64,000 bases of DNA from Trinickia mobilis (GTDB lineage: Bacteria; Pseudomonadota; Gammaproteobacteria; Burkholderiales; Burkholderiaceae), in assembly GCF_017315705.1 (NCBI RefSeq), contig NZ_JAFLRF010000004.1, positions 62,001 to 126,000 of the forward strand. The letters run 5' to 3'. Position 1 is the first letter of the stretch. Each line of letters starts with the position of its first letter. This document shows, piece after piece, positions 52,349 to 62,200 of the stretch. A program made the translations under genes and the position numbers. Under the pieces are notes generated by a model. That model saw nothing but the letters and a program-made list of their open reading frames with translations, was not told where the DNA came from and did not search any database.

Positions 52349-53464
52349 TCAGAACTTGTGACGGATGCCCGCGACCGCGGCGAACTGGTTGCCGTTGCTC
52401 GACGCCTTGCCGATGCCCTCGATCCACGCGTTCGCACCCGATGCACGCTGGTAGATGCCGTTCAGGTAGAGATCGGTCGTCTTCGACAGGAAGTACTCGC
52501 CGCCCAGCGCGAGCTGGTTGTAGTGCGCATTCGTCGCGCTCGCCGCGCTGCTGTTCTGGCTCGTGTAGATGTAGCCGAGCGACAGCAGCGTCGCGGGCGT
52601 GAACTGGTAGCGCACGCTCGCCTCGTAGTTCGCGAAGCGCAGGCTGCCGCCCGACAGGATCTCGAACTGCGAGTTCGTGTAGAGCAGCGCGAGCGTGGCC
52701 GGGCCGAACACGTACGCGCCGCCCGCGCCCCATACCTGGTTGCGCTTCACGTTGCTGATGATCGACGTGCTCGTGCCGTAGTAGTTGTCCGACGGTGCGG
52801 CGCCCACGGTGTTCGACGCCGGGTTGTCCGTCAGCGAGTACGCGGCGTCGAGGCGCAACGGACCCGACACGTAGTCCGCGCCGACGCTCCATGCGCGGTT
52901 GTTCGCGAACTGGCCGGCCGTATTCGAGAATGCGTACATCGCGTTGGCCGTGAAGCCGGAGAAGGTCGGCGTCGTGTACTTGACCGCGTTGTCGGTACGG
53001 TACGTGTTGTTCAGATCGTCGTTGTCGTAGACCGCGTTCGCGTACTGGCTCAATGCGCCGACGCCGTTGATCTGCAGGTTCGACAAATAGTCCTGCACGC
53101 TGTTGTACTGGCGGCCGAGCGTGAACGTTCCGGCGCGGTCGTTGCTGAGCGCGACCCATGCACTGCGGCCGAACATGCGGCCGCCCTGCCCCGAAGCGCC
53201 GGTCTCGGCGCTGAAGCCGTTTTCGAGGCGGAACAGCACCTTGTTGCCGCCGCCCAGGTCCTCGGTGCCGAGCAAGCCGAAGCGCGAGCCCTGCACGTTG
53301 CCCTGAGTGGCTTGATACGCGCGGCTGCCGCCCTGGTTGTTGGTGAACGTGAAGCCGGCATCGACGATGCCGTACAGCGTGACGCTGCTCTGCGCCCACG
53401 CGGCGCTTGCGCCGAGTCCGGCTATGCCGGCGGCAAGCGCCGTGCGAAGGAAAGGTTTGTGCAT
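52349..53464 (-). CDS. general porin (OmpC/Omp32-type) of the outer membrane
   Basis: A 371-residue precursor with signal peptide ending ASAAWAQ. The mature start SSVTLYGIVDAGFTFTNNQG and the final aromatic-ended strand VAGIRHKF are typical of betaproteobacterial trimeric porins. The constriction-loop region includes LGRQYNSVQDYLSNLQING. It gives passive entry through the outer membrane; its place before the GntP gene suggests it serves aldonate uptake. Confidence 0.92.
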   Translation of the reverse strand: MHKPFLRTALAAGIAGLGASAAWAQSSVTLYGIVDAGFTFTNNQGGSRAYQATQGNVQGSRFGLLGTEDLGGGNKVLFRLENGFSAETGASGQGGRMFGRSAWVALSNDRAGTFTLGRQYNSVQDYLSNLQINGVGALSQYANAVYDNDDLNNTYRTDNAVKYTTPTFSGFTANAMYAFSNTAGQFANNRAWSVGADYVSGPLRLDAAYSLTDNPASNTVGAAPSDNYYGTSTSIISNVKRNQVWGAGGAYVFGPATLALLYTNSQFEILSGGSLRFANYEASVRYQFTPATLLSLGYIYTSQNSSAASATNAHYNQLALGGEYFLSKTTDLYLNGIYQRASGANAWIEGIGKASSNGNQFAAVAGIRHKF

Positions 53465-53600
53465 GGTGGTTTTCTCAAGTCGTGCGTCGACACCGCGTTG
53501 AACCGGTGTTCCGCGTCTTAGGTAGTAGTACTTATTTAAAACGACGTGCGTTCAGACCGCGGTACGATGCCGTGCCCGCTGTCGTCACGAACGGTGAAAC

Positions 53601-54800
53601 TCAGTCAGGCCAGTTCCGGCGTGCGGCGTGGCGCTTCGCGTCGCGTTGATGGAACGGTGTCACGACCGGCTCGCGCGCACTCTGCGCGCGGCCGATTTCC
53701 TCGACGAAACGTGCGGCGACGATTTGCTCTTCGCCAGGATGCAGATTGCACGGATCGAGAAAGAAGTAGTGCAGCTCGACTTCGTGATCGCGCACGATCA
53801 CCGGGCGCGCATCGTCGCGCGGCCGGGCGAGCGCGTCGGCGAGATCCCACGCGCTGATGCGGGCGCGGCTGGCGTCGATCGACACCTTCAGGCGGTCGAG
53901 CGGATTGCCGGTCGGGTCGGGATCGATCGTCGCGGCGATGCCGGGCAGGCGGTTCAGCGTGTCGTGCCAAAGCTGCAGATAACGACGTTCGCGCTCGCGC
54001 ACGGCCGCGTGATCGCGCGTGCGCCAGGCCTCCAGCGCGGCAATCGTGCCGGCGATGCCTTCCTTGCCGACCTTCATGCCGCGGCCGATGCCGCCGTTCT
54101 GGAAGTACGCCGCGCGAACCAGCGCCTTGCGTCCCGCGACGATGCCGGCCGTGAGGCCGCCGAGAAACTTGTGCGCCGAATACAGCGCGAGGTCGGCGCC
54201 GGCCGCGATGAAACGCTTCAGATCGTATTCCGACGCCGCATCGACGATGACCGGCACGCCCTTGTCGTGCGCGACCGCGACGAATTCTTCAAGCTGGATC
54301 AAGCCGTAGCTGACCGTATGATGCGAAACGACGAAGAGTGCGGCGGTCGTGCGTTCGCTGATGGCGGCGGCAAGCTGGTAGCCGTGCGCTTCGGTTGCCG
54401 CGCCGACCGGCACGGCGCGCGCGCCGGCAAGGCGGATCGCCTGGTCGACCGGTGCGCCGTAGTTGATGAGGTGCCCGGTCTGCACGACGACTTCGTTCGA
54501 AAGACCGGTCGTGTCGGGCAGCCGCTCGACGAGGCCGAGGTCGTCGCCCGTCATCGTGGCGGCGATCGCGAGCGTGATCGCCGCCGAGCACGATGCGGTC
54601 ACATAGCCGCTTTCGCTTGCGCAGGCGGCCGCGATCGCGGCGGACGCCCTGCGCTGCAGATCGTCGATCTCGACGAACTGCGGCAGAATGCCGGCAACGG
54701 CGTCGACCGCCTGCGGGCCGACGATGGACGCGCCGAGGCTCGTCATCGTGCCGGACACGTTGATCACCGGGCGCAAGCCGAAACGCGAGCGGATGTCCAT
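53601..54800 (-). CDS. SelA/DgaE-type PLP-dependent lyase
   Basis: A 399-residue fold-type I PLP enzyme of the group that includes selenocysteine synthase and D-glucosaminate-6-phosphate ammonia-lyase (DgaE). It starts with [20 protein letters not shown] as in DgaE relatives. PLP would bind Lys211 in [10 protein letters not shown], with Asp187 in VIVDAASE. The ATG at 54800 is chosen because GGGAG lies nine bases upstream; ATG codons at 54824 and 54821 are also in frame. With GntP and a lactonase nearby, an amino-sugar acid is a likely substrate; the absence of a kinase leaves its phosphorylation state open. Confidence 0.84.
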   Translation of the reverse strand: MDIRSRFGLRPVINVSGTMTSLGASIVGPQAVDAVAGILPQFVEIDDLQRRASAAIAAACASESGYVTASCSAAITLAIAATMTGDDLGLVERLPDTTGLSNEVVVQTGHLINYGAPVDQAIRLAGARAVPVGAATEAHGYQLAAAISERTTAALFVVSHHTVSYGLIQLEEFVAVAHDKGVPVIVDAASEYDLKRFIAAGADLALYSAHKFLGGLTAGIVAGRKALVRAAYFQNGGIGRGMKVGKEGIAGTIAALEAWRTRDHAAVRERERRYLQLWHDTLNRLPGIAATIDPDPTGNPLDRLKVSIDASRARISAWDLADALARPRDDARPVIVRDHEVELHYFFLDPCNLHPGEEQIVAARFVEEIGRAQSAREPVVTPFHQRDAKRHAARRNWPD

Positions 54801-54827
54801 CGCCACTGTCTCCCGAACCATCATTCC

Positions 54828-54849
54828 ACAACTGTGAAATATATGTTGT
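54828..54849. promoter_or_regulatory. candidate IclR operator between the PLP-lyase and iclR genes
   Basis: ACAAC (54828-54832) and GTTGT (54845-54849) form a dyad around an AT-rich core containing TGTGAAATATAT, in the divergent region. IclR proteins bind AT-rich dyads of this length. Confidence 0.4.
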
Positions 54850-54927
54850 AATTGCGTATTAGTTTAGCATACGATGACGGCGGGTCAACTGATCAAAATT
54901 CGGCTCGCCGCGTACTCGAGGAACACG

Positions 54928-55785
54928 ATGACACGCACGTCCCCGCGCGCCGCGCGCCCCGCGGCCGCCAACCAGCAGGCGGAATCCGGCACCGCTTCCG
55001 CGCCCGCGCCGCGCGGCCGCGCCAACGCACTCGAACGGGTCGTGCAGATTCTCGACGCGCTCCAGGAAGCCGAACGCCCGGCCACCGCGTACGAAATCGC
55101 GCACACGGTCGGCGCGCCGTTGTCGACGGTCTATTCGATCATCAACGACCTCGTCGAGCGGAACCTGCTGTCGCGCGCCGCGGACGGCACCTTGTGGCTA
55201 GGCTCGCGCCTCTACGGCTACGGGCTCAGCTACGCGCGTGCGCTCGACTACATGACGGTCGCCACCGAAGAGATGCAGCGGTTGTCGGCGGAAGCGGGCG
55301 AGACTATGCAGATCTGCGGGCTCGTCGAAGGGATGATGGTCGTGCTGCAGATGGCCGAGGGGCCGGGCCACTTCCGCGTGACGTCGCGGGTCGGCAGCCG
55401 CGTGCCGCCGAACTGGACCGCGTCGGGGCGGCTGCTCGTCGGTCATCTGCCCGACGGCGAGCGCATCGCCTTCTTCAAGCGCTACGCGCGGCCGTCGCCC
55501 ACCGGGCGGGCGGAAACGCGTGCCGACGTGCTGGCGAAGAGCGCACGCGAAGCATTGGATGCGCGGCTGTCGATCCAGATCGGCGAGTCCGATGCATCGG
55601 TCGCGTGCCTCGCCGCGCCGGTCGTCGATAACGCCGGCGTCTGCGTCTTCACGATCTCGATCGTGATGCCCGAGGCCAAAGCCGCGACAAGCGCCGAACC
55701 GTTCGCGAGCGCCGTGCGCGACGTCGCCGCGCGCATCGAAACGCGGCTCGGCTGGCAATATCGCCGCGAGGAGCCGGCGGCCTAA
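54928..55785 (+). CDS. IclR-family transcriptional regulator
   Basis: A 285-residue IclR regulator. ALERVVQILDALQEAERPATAYEIAHTVGAPLSTVYSIINDLVE is the winged helix; the rest is the GAF-like effector domain, with PPNWTASGRLLVGHLPDGER. The ATG at 54928 follows GAGGA; an ATG at 54874 would add 18 residues. It is divergent from the PLP-lyase gene and likely controls the lactonase/GntP/porin/lyase set together with the RidA-like gene downstream. Confidence 0.88.
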   Translation: MTRTSPRAARPAAANQQAESGTASAPAPRGRANALERVVQILDALQEAERPATAYEIAHTVGAPLSTVYSIINDLVERNLLSRAADGTLWLGSRLYGYGLSYARALDYMTVATEEMQRLSAEAGETMQICGLVEGMMVVLQMAEGPGHFRVTSRVGSRVPPNWTASGRLLVGHLPDGERIAFFKRYARPSPTGRAETRADVLAKSAREALDARLSIQIGESDASVACLAAPVVDNAGVCVFTISIVMPEAKAATSAEPFASAVRDVAARIETRLGWQYRREEPAA

Positions 55786-55856
55786 ACAGCGAATCCGGCT
55801 CGCCGCTTCGCGATGCCGGTCTCACTTCTCACCTTCAAACCGTTTTCCCGCATTTC

Positions 55857-56336
55857 ATGGCCTCTCCGCTCTTGACGACCTGCTACGACCGTCTGCGCCA
55901 CCGCGGCCTCGCGCTGCCCCAGGTGCCCGCGCCGATCGGCAACTTCACTCATTGCGTGCGCGAAGGCAATCTGCTGTTCCTGTCCGGACAGGGGCCCGTC
56001 AACGAAAAGGGCGAGCTGATGACGGGCAAGGTCGGCGCGGATGTCAGCGCCGACGAAGCCTATCGCCACGCGGAGCTCGTCGGGCTCAACCTGCTGTCGG
56101 TGCTGCATCAGGAGCTGGGGGATCTGGGACGCGTGCGGCGCATCGTCAAGCTGCTCGGCATGATCAACGCGACACCGGATTTCGAAGAGCATCCGCGCGT
56201 GATCAACGGCTGCTCGGACTTGTTCGTCGACATTCTCGGCGACGCGGGGCGACACTCGCGATCGGCAGTCGGCGTGGGGTCGCTGCCGCGCAATATCACG
56301 GTGGAGATCGAGGCGGTGGTCGCGGTGCGCGACTGA
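55857..56336 (+). CDS. RidA-family (YjgF/YER057c/UK114) protein, longer subgroup
   Basis: A 159-residue protein with the RidA fold: GNFTHCVREGNLLFLSGQGPVNEKGEL and a C-terminal GVGSLPRNITVEIEAVVAV, where the Arg in LPRN is the usual active-site residue. RidA hydrolyses reactive enamine/imine intermediates released by PLP-dependent lyases. This fits its place 71 bp after iclR, opposite a PLP-lyase. The last 41 bp overlap the convergent LysR gene. Confidence 0.86.
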   Translation: MASPLLTTCYDRLRHRGLALPQVPAPIGNFTHCVREGNLLFLSGQGPVNEKGELMTGKVGADVSADEAYRHAELVGLNLLSVLHQELGDLGRVRRIVKLLGMINATPDFEEHPRVINGCSDLFVDILGDAGRHSRSAVGVGSLPRNITVEIEAVVAVRD

Positions 56337-57267
56337 GCGCGTCGATGCTTCCCGCAAACCTTTCGGCCAACCGCTCCCGCTCGAACACCTCGACGACGAA
56401 ATCGACGAACACTCGTGTTTTCGCCGGCAGCAGCGCTCGCGTCGCGTAATAGATCGAAATCGCCCCGGCGTCCGCGTACCAGCGCGGCAGCAATCGCACG
56501 AGTTCCCCCCGTTCGATCGACGACAGCACGTCCGACACCGCCAGCAGCGCAACACCCAGTCCGAGAATCGCAGCCTCGCGCATCGCTGCCGGGTCATTGA
56601 CCATGATGGTCTCGCTGAGCCGCGCGGACATCTCGCCACCCACTGTGTCGCGCATCGTCCGGTGGCGCACGCGGCCGGTGCGGCTCGAGCGCATCACGAT
56701 GCCGTCGAGTTCCGCAAGATCGCCGGGATCGGCCGGTGGCACGCGGCCGGCCATGTAAGCCGGCGACGCCACCGCCACCAGATGCGCAGGCGCCAAGGCA
56801 CGCGACACGACGCCCGGTGCGAGATCGAATCCACCCCCCAGCGCCGCATCGTATCCCTCTGCGATCAAGTCGACCTGCCGGTTCTCGAAGTGCCAATCCG
56901 GACGAATCATCGGATAGCGTGCGAGGAACGCCGGCAGCAGCGGCATGACGTACGTCATGCCGAAGGTCGGCGCCATGCTGACTTTCAGCACGCCAGCCGG
57001 CTCGCTGCGATCGGTCGAGACGGACGCGATCGCGGCCTGCAGCGCGTCAAGATTGCCGCCGATTTCCACGAGAAAGCGCTCGCCCGCCTCGGTCAGCGTG
57101 AGCTTGCGCGTCGAGCGTTGGAACAGTCGCACGCCGAGATTGCGTTCCAGCAGCGCAACGTTCCGGCTGACCGCAGCGGGCGTCAGCGCAAGACGCCGCG
57201 CAGCCGCGGAGAAGCTGCCCGTTTCGGCGCTGCGGACGAACGACTCGAGGTTGGCGAGGGTTTCCAT
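56296..57267 (-). CDS. LysR-family regulator
   Basis: A 323-residue LysR regulator, with METLANLESFVRSAETGSFSAAARRLALTPAAVSRNVALLE as the DNA-binding part and MTYVMPLLPAFLARYP in the effector domain. It resembles the large CrgA/AaeR-like clade. It is divergent from an SDR remnant and the NAD(P)-binding protein gene at 57498, which it probably regulates. The 3' end overlaps the RidA-like gene by 41 bp. Confidence 0.88.
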   Translation of the reverse strand: METLANLESFVRSAETGSFSAAARRLALTPAAVSRNVALLERNLGVRLFQRSTRKLTLTEAGERFLVEIGGNLDALQAAIASVSTDRSEPAGVLKVSMAPTFGMTYVMPLLPAFLARYPMIRPDWHFENRQVDLIAEGYDAALGGGFDLAPGVVSRALAPAHLVAVASPAYMAGRVPPADPGDLAELDGIVMRSSRTGRVRHRTMRDTVGGEMSARLSETIMVNDPAAMREAAILGLGVALLAVSDVLSSIERGELVRLLPRWYADAGAISIYYATRALLPAKTRVFVDFVVEVFERERLAERFAGSIDALSRAPRPPPRSPP

Positions 57268-57366
57268 GCGGGAATCTTAAAGCATCGATTGAAAATAATT
57301 CAAGCCATTACACGCTAATGCTCCTGCAATAAAGGCGGCAATATTCGCTCACCTAGCCGCCGGAGT

Positions 57367-57469
57367 GAACGTTCTCGCGAAATCACGAGCGCCATCGCAT
57401 TCCTCGCCAGCCCGGACGCCGCCGTCAACCGGTGCGGATATCGTCGCCGACGGCGGCTTTACCACTTGA
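57367..57469 (+). pseudogene. C-terminal remnant of a short-chain dehydrogenase
   Basis: Translation gives REITSAIAFLASPDAAV, then, after a one-base shift near 57426-57431, TGADIVADGGFTT and a stop at 57467-57469. This is the standard end of an SDR. Nothing upstream continues the fold, so only about 34 codons of a lost gene remain. Confidence 0.65.
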
Positions 57470-57497
57470 TTCATCACCCTTCACCAGGAGCATCGTC

Positions 57498-58100
57498 ATG
57501 AGCACCATCGGTATCATCGGAGCAGGCGCCATCGGGTCCGCGTTCGCGAAAGCGCTGGCGGGCAAAGGCCTCGAAGCCATCATTGCGAACAGCCGAGGCC
57601 CAGATTCGCTCGCGGACCTCGCGCGCGAATCCGGCCCCTCGATCAAGCCGGGAACGCGCGAACAAGCGGCCGCGCAGGACATCGTCCTCGTCGCAGTGAA
57701 CTGGTCGAAGCTGCCGGCCGCCCTCGCCGGGCTGCCGGACTTCGGCGGGCGCATCGTGATCGACGCGAACAACCCGATCGAGGCGCCGCTGTTCGAACCC
57801 GCCGAATTGCATGGCCGGACGTCGAGTGAAGCATTCGCGGGCCTCGTGCCGGGCGCACGCGTCGTGAAGGCGTTCAATCATCTGCCTGCGCACCTTATCT
57901 CCGACGATCCACGGGCCGAGGGCGGACACCGCGTGCTGTTCTTCGCAGGAGACGACGCGCATGCGAAATCGGCTGTGAGCGGACTGATCGAGCGGCTCGG
58001 CTTCTTCGGCATCGACCTCGGTTCGCTCGAAGGCGGGGGACGGCTGGTTCAAATTCCGGGCGGCCCGCTGCCGGTGCTTAATCTCGTCAAATTCGGATAG
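57498..58100 (+). CDS. NAD(P)-binding protein, F420-dependent NADP reductase-like
   Basis: A 200-residue Rossmann protein of the NADPH:F420 oxidoreductase-like family. GIIGAGAIGSAFAKALAGKG binds the dinucleotide. IVIDANNPIE and VVKAFNHLPAHLI are family blocks, and VQIPGGPLPVLNLVKFG ends it. Proteobacterial members do not use F420 and are of unknown function, often beside LysR regulators and SDRs, as here. The ATG at 57498 follows CAGGAG. Confidence 0.86.
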   Translation: MSTIGIIGAGAIGSAFAKALAGKGLEAIIANSRGPDSLADLARESGPSIKPGTREQAAAQDIVLVAVNWSKLPAALAGLPDFGGRIVIDANNPIEAPLFEPAELHGRTSSEAFAGLVPGARVVKAFNHLPAHLISDDPRAEGGHRVLFFAGDDAHAKSAVSGLIERLGFFGIDLGSLEGGGRLVQIPGGPLPVLNLVKFG

Positions 58101-58104
58101 CCGA

Positions 58105-58132
58105 TGAAAGGCGCGGTATACCGCGCCTTTCA
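58105..58132. terminator. 28-bp perfect palindrome, hairpin terminator
   Basis: TGAAAGGCGCGGTATACCGC continues to a fully symmetric 28-bp sequence starting 5 bp after the NAD(P)-binding protein stop. As RNA it gives a 12-bp stem with a four-base loop. No T run follows on the plus strand. Confidence 0.75.
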
Positions 58133-58226
58133 CGCAAAAACCCAGGTGCTCCCCACGAGTGGCTGCCCTGGTCCGGCACGCGACATACGGTGGGCGACAC
58201 ATACGCTTGGTTTCAAGCGTTCCCTA

Positions 58227-59132
58227 TCAACTCCCGCACGCATGAATCAAAAACTGCTGCATCGCCAGCGCCGGCGCGCTCATCTCCGCGTTCTTCCGCC
58301 ACAGCATCCCAGCATCCATCTGAGGAATCGTATCGAGCACCGGCCGCGCCTCGATCCGCTTACCTTCCAGCGACCAGGGCCGAAACACCATATCCGACAG
58401 CACCGTCACCCCGAACCCATATGCCACCAGCCCGCGCAACGCCTCCATCGAACTCGTGCGAAACGCAATATTCGGCGTCATGCGCTTCTTCGCCCAGTAA
58501 CGCAGCGTCGACTGCTCCCCTTCATCGACGGTCAGCAGGATATACGGGTACTGTGCGATGTCCTTGAGCGACGGCGTGCGCAATTGCGCGAGCGGATGCG
58601 TCGGCGCCACCCATAGCTGACGCCGCGAGCGGATCAGCACCTGGTGACCAAAACGCGAAACGCGCTCGACATTCGACAAGAGCGTCACGCCCAAATCGAC
58701 GTCGTCGTTGAGCACCGCCTCTTCGATTCCAGGCCGATCGACGTCGCGCAGATCGATCTCGACATCCGGATAGCTCGCGCGAAAGCGCGCGAACAACTCC
58801 GGCAAAAAGTACCCCAACACCGTGTACGACGCTGCGATCCGCACCGTCCCGCGCAAATCGTGCGAGCGAGAGCGCGGCTTGTGCATCGCATCACGCACCG
58901 AATCGAGCACGTGCCGCGCGTGGTGATAGAAATCCTGTCCGTCGGGCGTGAGCGTCACGCCTTGCGGCAGGCGCTCGAACAAGCGCGTGCCGAGCGCGCT
59001 TTCGAGCGCCAGCACCGCATTCGTGATCGCCGATTGCGAAACGTGCTCGTCGGTGGCGGCCATCGAGAACTGTCCCGTCCGGGCAGCGGCGACGAAGTAG
59101 CGCAACTGGCGCAGCGTGATGTCTTTAGCCAT
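58227..59132 (-). CDS. LysR-family regulator of the indolepyruvate oxidoreductase gene
   Basis: A 301-residue LysR regulator: TLRQLRYFVAAARTGQFSMAATDEHVSQSAITNAVLALE binds DNA, and the effector domain begins after the DLRGTVRIAASYTVLGYFLP stretch. It is divergent from the 1208-residue oxidoreductase gene, with a clear LysR-type dyad in the 98-bp gap, so control of that gene is likely. The inducer is unknown. Confidence 0.88.
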   Translation of the reverse strand: MAKDITLRQLRYFVAAARTGQFSMAATDEHVSQSAITNAVLALESALGTRLFERLPQGVTLTPDGQDFYHHARHVLDSVRDAMHKPRSRSHDLRGTVRIAASYTVLGYFLPELFARFRASYPDVEIDLRDVDRPGIEEAVLNDDVDLGVTLLSNVERVSRFGHQVLIRSRRQLWVAPTHPLAQLRTPSLKDIAQYPYILLTVDEGEQSTLRYWAKKRMTPNIAFRTSSMEALRGLVAYGFGVTVLSDMVFRPWSLEGKRIEARPVLDTIPQMDAGMLWRKNAEMSAPALAMQQFLIHACGS

Positions 59133-59173
59133 GCGTTTTTCGGATACCCGAGTTAATTATTTGTGATTTTACG

Positions 59174-59193
59174 ATAGGAAATCGGCTTCCTAT
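59174..59193. promoter_or_regulatory. LysR-type operator upstream of the oxidoreductase gene
   Basis: ATAGGAA-ATCGGC-TTCCTAT is a perfect 7-bp dyad midway between the divergent regulator and oxidoreductase genes, 38 bp before the oxidoreductase start. The layout matches LysR recognition sites. Confidence 0.55.
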
Positions 59194-59230
59194 ACTCCGC
59201 CTCAAACTCGCTTGACCGGAGACTTCAAGC

Positions 59231-62200
59231 ATGAACGCGCCCCTATCCGCCGAACAGCGCGACGCGCTAGCGCCGTCCGCCTCCCCCGCATCGCTCCCCC
59301 AAGTCACGCTCGACGATAAGTACACGCTCGACAAAGGCCGCATCTACATCAGCGGCACGCAGGCGCTCGTGCGGCTGCCGATGCTGCAAAAGGAACGCGA
59401 CCGGCGCGCCGGATTGAATACGGCGGGCTTCATCTCCGGCTATCGCGGCTCGCCGCTCGGCGGGGTCGACCAGGCGCTGTGGAAGGCGAAAAAGCATCTG
59501 CAGGCGAACGATGTGGTGTTCCAGCCCGGCGTCAACGAAGACCTCGCCGCCACCTCCGTCTGGGGTACCCAGCAGCTCAATCTATGGCCGAATGCGCAGC
59601 GCGACGGCGTATTTGGCATGTGGTATGGCAAAGGCCCGGGCGTCGACCGCACGGGCGACGTCTTCAAGCACGCCAATTCCGCAGGCACCGATCCGCACGG
59701 CGGCGTCCTCGTGCTCGCCGGCGACGATCATGCGGCCAAGTCGTCCTCGGTCGCGCATCAGTCCGACCATGCGTTCATCGCCGCCGGCATTCCGGTGCTG
59801 TATCCGGCCAACGTGCAGGAATATCTCGACTTCGGCCTGCACGGCTGGGCGATGAGCCGCTATTCGGGCCTCTGGGTCGCGATGAAATGCGTGACCGACG
59901 TGGTCGAATCGACCGCCTCGATCGATCTCGATCCGGACCGCGTGCAGATCGTCACGCCGACCGGCTATCCGATGCCCGCAGGCGGCCTGAACATTCGCTG
60001 GCCCGATCCGCCGCTCGCGCAGGAAGCGCGTCTGCTCGACTACAAGTGGTATGCCGCGCTCGCCTACGTGCGCGCAAACAAGCTGAACCGGATCGTGCTC
60101 GATTCGCCGACGCCGCGCTTCGGCATCGTGACCGCCGGCAAGGCGTATCTCGACGTGCGCCAGGCGCTCGTCGACCTCGGCCTCGACGACGAAACCTGCT
60201 CGCGCATCGGTTTGCGCGTGCTGAAAGTGGGCTGCGTATGGCCGCTCGACGCGCAGGACGCACGCGCGTTCGCGACCGGTCTCGAAGAGATTCTCGTGGT
60301 CGAAGAGAAGCGCCAGATCCTCGAATATGCGCTGAAGGAAGAGTTGTACAACTGGCGCGAGGACGTGCGTCCCAAAATCTACGGCAAGTTCGACGAGCGC
60401 GACAACGAAGGCGGCGAATGGTCGGTGCCGCGCGGCGACTGGCTGCTGCCCGCGCACTATGAGCTCTCGCCCGCGCTGATCGCGAAGGCGATCGCGCGGC
60501 GGCTCGCAAAAGCGGATCTGCCCGGCGACGTGCGCGCGCGCATCGTCGCGCGCGTCGCGATCATCGAAGCGAAAGAGCGCGAGGCGGCAAAGCCGCGCGT
60601 GACGGTCGAAAGAAAGCCGTGGTTCTGCTCCGGCTGTCCGCACAACACGTCGACCCGCGTGCCCGAGGGCTCGCGTGCGCTCGCGGGCATCGGCTGCCAC
60701 TACATGTCGATGTGGATGGACCGCAAGACGGAGACTTTCAGCCAGATGGGCGGCGAAGGCGTCGCGTGGCTCGGCCAGATGCACTTCGCCGGCGACAAGC
60801 ACGTGTTCGTGAATCTCGGCGACGGCACCTACTTTCACTCCGGGCTGCTCGCGATCCGGGCGGCGATCGCCGCGAACGCGAACATCACGTACAAGATTCT
60901 GTATAACGACGCGGTTGCGATGACGGGGGGCCAGCCGGTCGACGGCGTGCTGACCGTGCCGCAGATCGCACATCAGGTCTTCGCCGAAGGCGCGAAACGG
61001 ATCGTCGTCGTCACCGACGAGCCCGAGAAATACGCTGCGAACGTGTCGCTGCCGAACGGCGTGACCGTCCACCATCGCGACCGGCTCGACGCGATTCAGC
61101 GCGAGCTGCGCGAGATGCCGGGCACCACCGTGCTGATCTACGACCAGACCTGCGCGACCGAAAAGCGCCGCCGCCGCAAGCGCGGCACCTATCCGGACCC
61201 GGCGCGGCGCGCGTTCATCAACGACGCCGTCTGCGAAGGCTGCGGCGACTGCTCGGTGCAATCGAACTGCTTGTCGGTCGAGCCGCTGGAGACGCCGCTT
61301 GGCGCGAAGCGCAAGATCAACCAGTCGTCTTGCAACAAGGATTTCTCTTGCGTGAAGGGTTTCTGCCCGAGCTTCGTGACCGCCGAAGGCGCACAGCTTC
61401 GCAAGCCCAAGGCGGCTGTCGGCACGTCCGGCGATTCCGCCATGCCTGACTTCGCCGCGCTGCCGCAGCCTGCATTGCCCGCGCTTGCGAAGCCGTATGG
61501 GATTCTCGTGACGGGCGTCGGCGGCACGGGTGTCGTGACGATCGGCGGCTTGATCGGCATGGCCGCGCATCTGGAGCGCAAGGGCGTGACGGTGCTCGAC
61601 ATGGCAGGCCTCGCGCAAAAAGGCGGCGCCGTGCTGAGCCACGTGCAGGTCGCGGCATCGCCGGACGCGTTGCACGCGACGCGGATCGCGACCGGCGAAG
61701 CGCGTCTCGTGATCGGCTGCGATGCGATCGTGTCGTCCTCGCTCGACGCGCTGTCGCGCACGCAATTCGGCGTGACGAACGCGGCAATCAACAGCGGCGC
61801 GACGCCGACCGCCGATTTCGTCCGCAATGCGAAGTGGTCGTTCCCCGGCGTTGAGGCGGAGCAGGATCTTCGCGCGAGCATCGGCGACGGCTGCGCGTTC
61901 ATCGATGCGAACGCGCTCGCGCTGACGCTGCTCGGCGACACGATCTACGCCAATCCTCTGCTGCTCGGCTTCGCCTGGCAAAAGGGCTGGCTGCCGCTCG
62001 AACTCGCAAGCCTCGTGCGTGCGATCGACTTGAACGGCGTATCGATCGACAAGAACCGTCTTGCGTTCGATTGGGGCCGTTATGTCGCGCAGCACGGCGC
62101 TGAAGCGATCGAAGCATTTGCGCCGCGCAAATCGTCGCAACAGGTGATCGCGTTCAAAACCGCGGAATCGCTCGACCCGCTCGTCGCCGCGCGCGAACAG

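Noticed and set aside
58104-58616. Plus-strand frame of 170 codons after the NAD(P)-binding gene
   Set aside because: It starts inside a terminator palindrome and runs antisense through a LysR gene.
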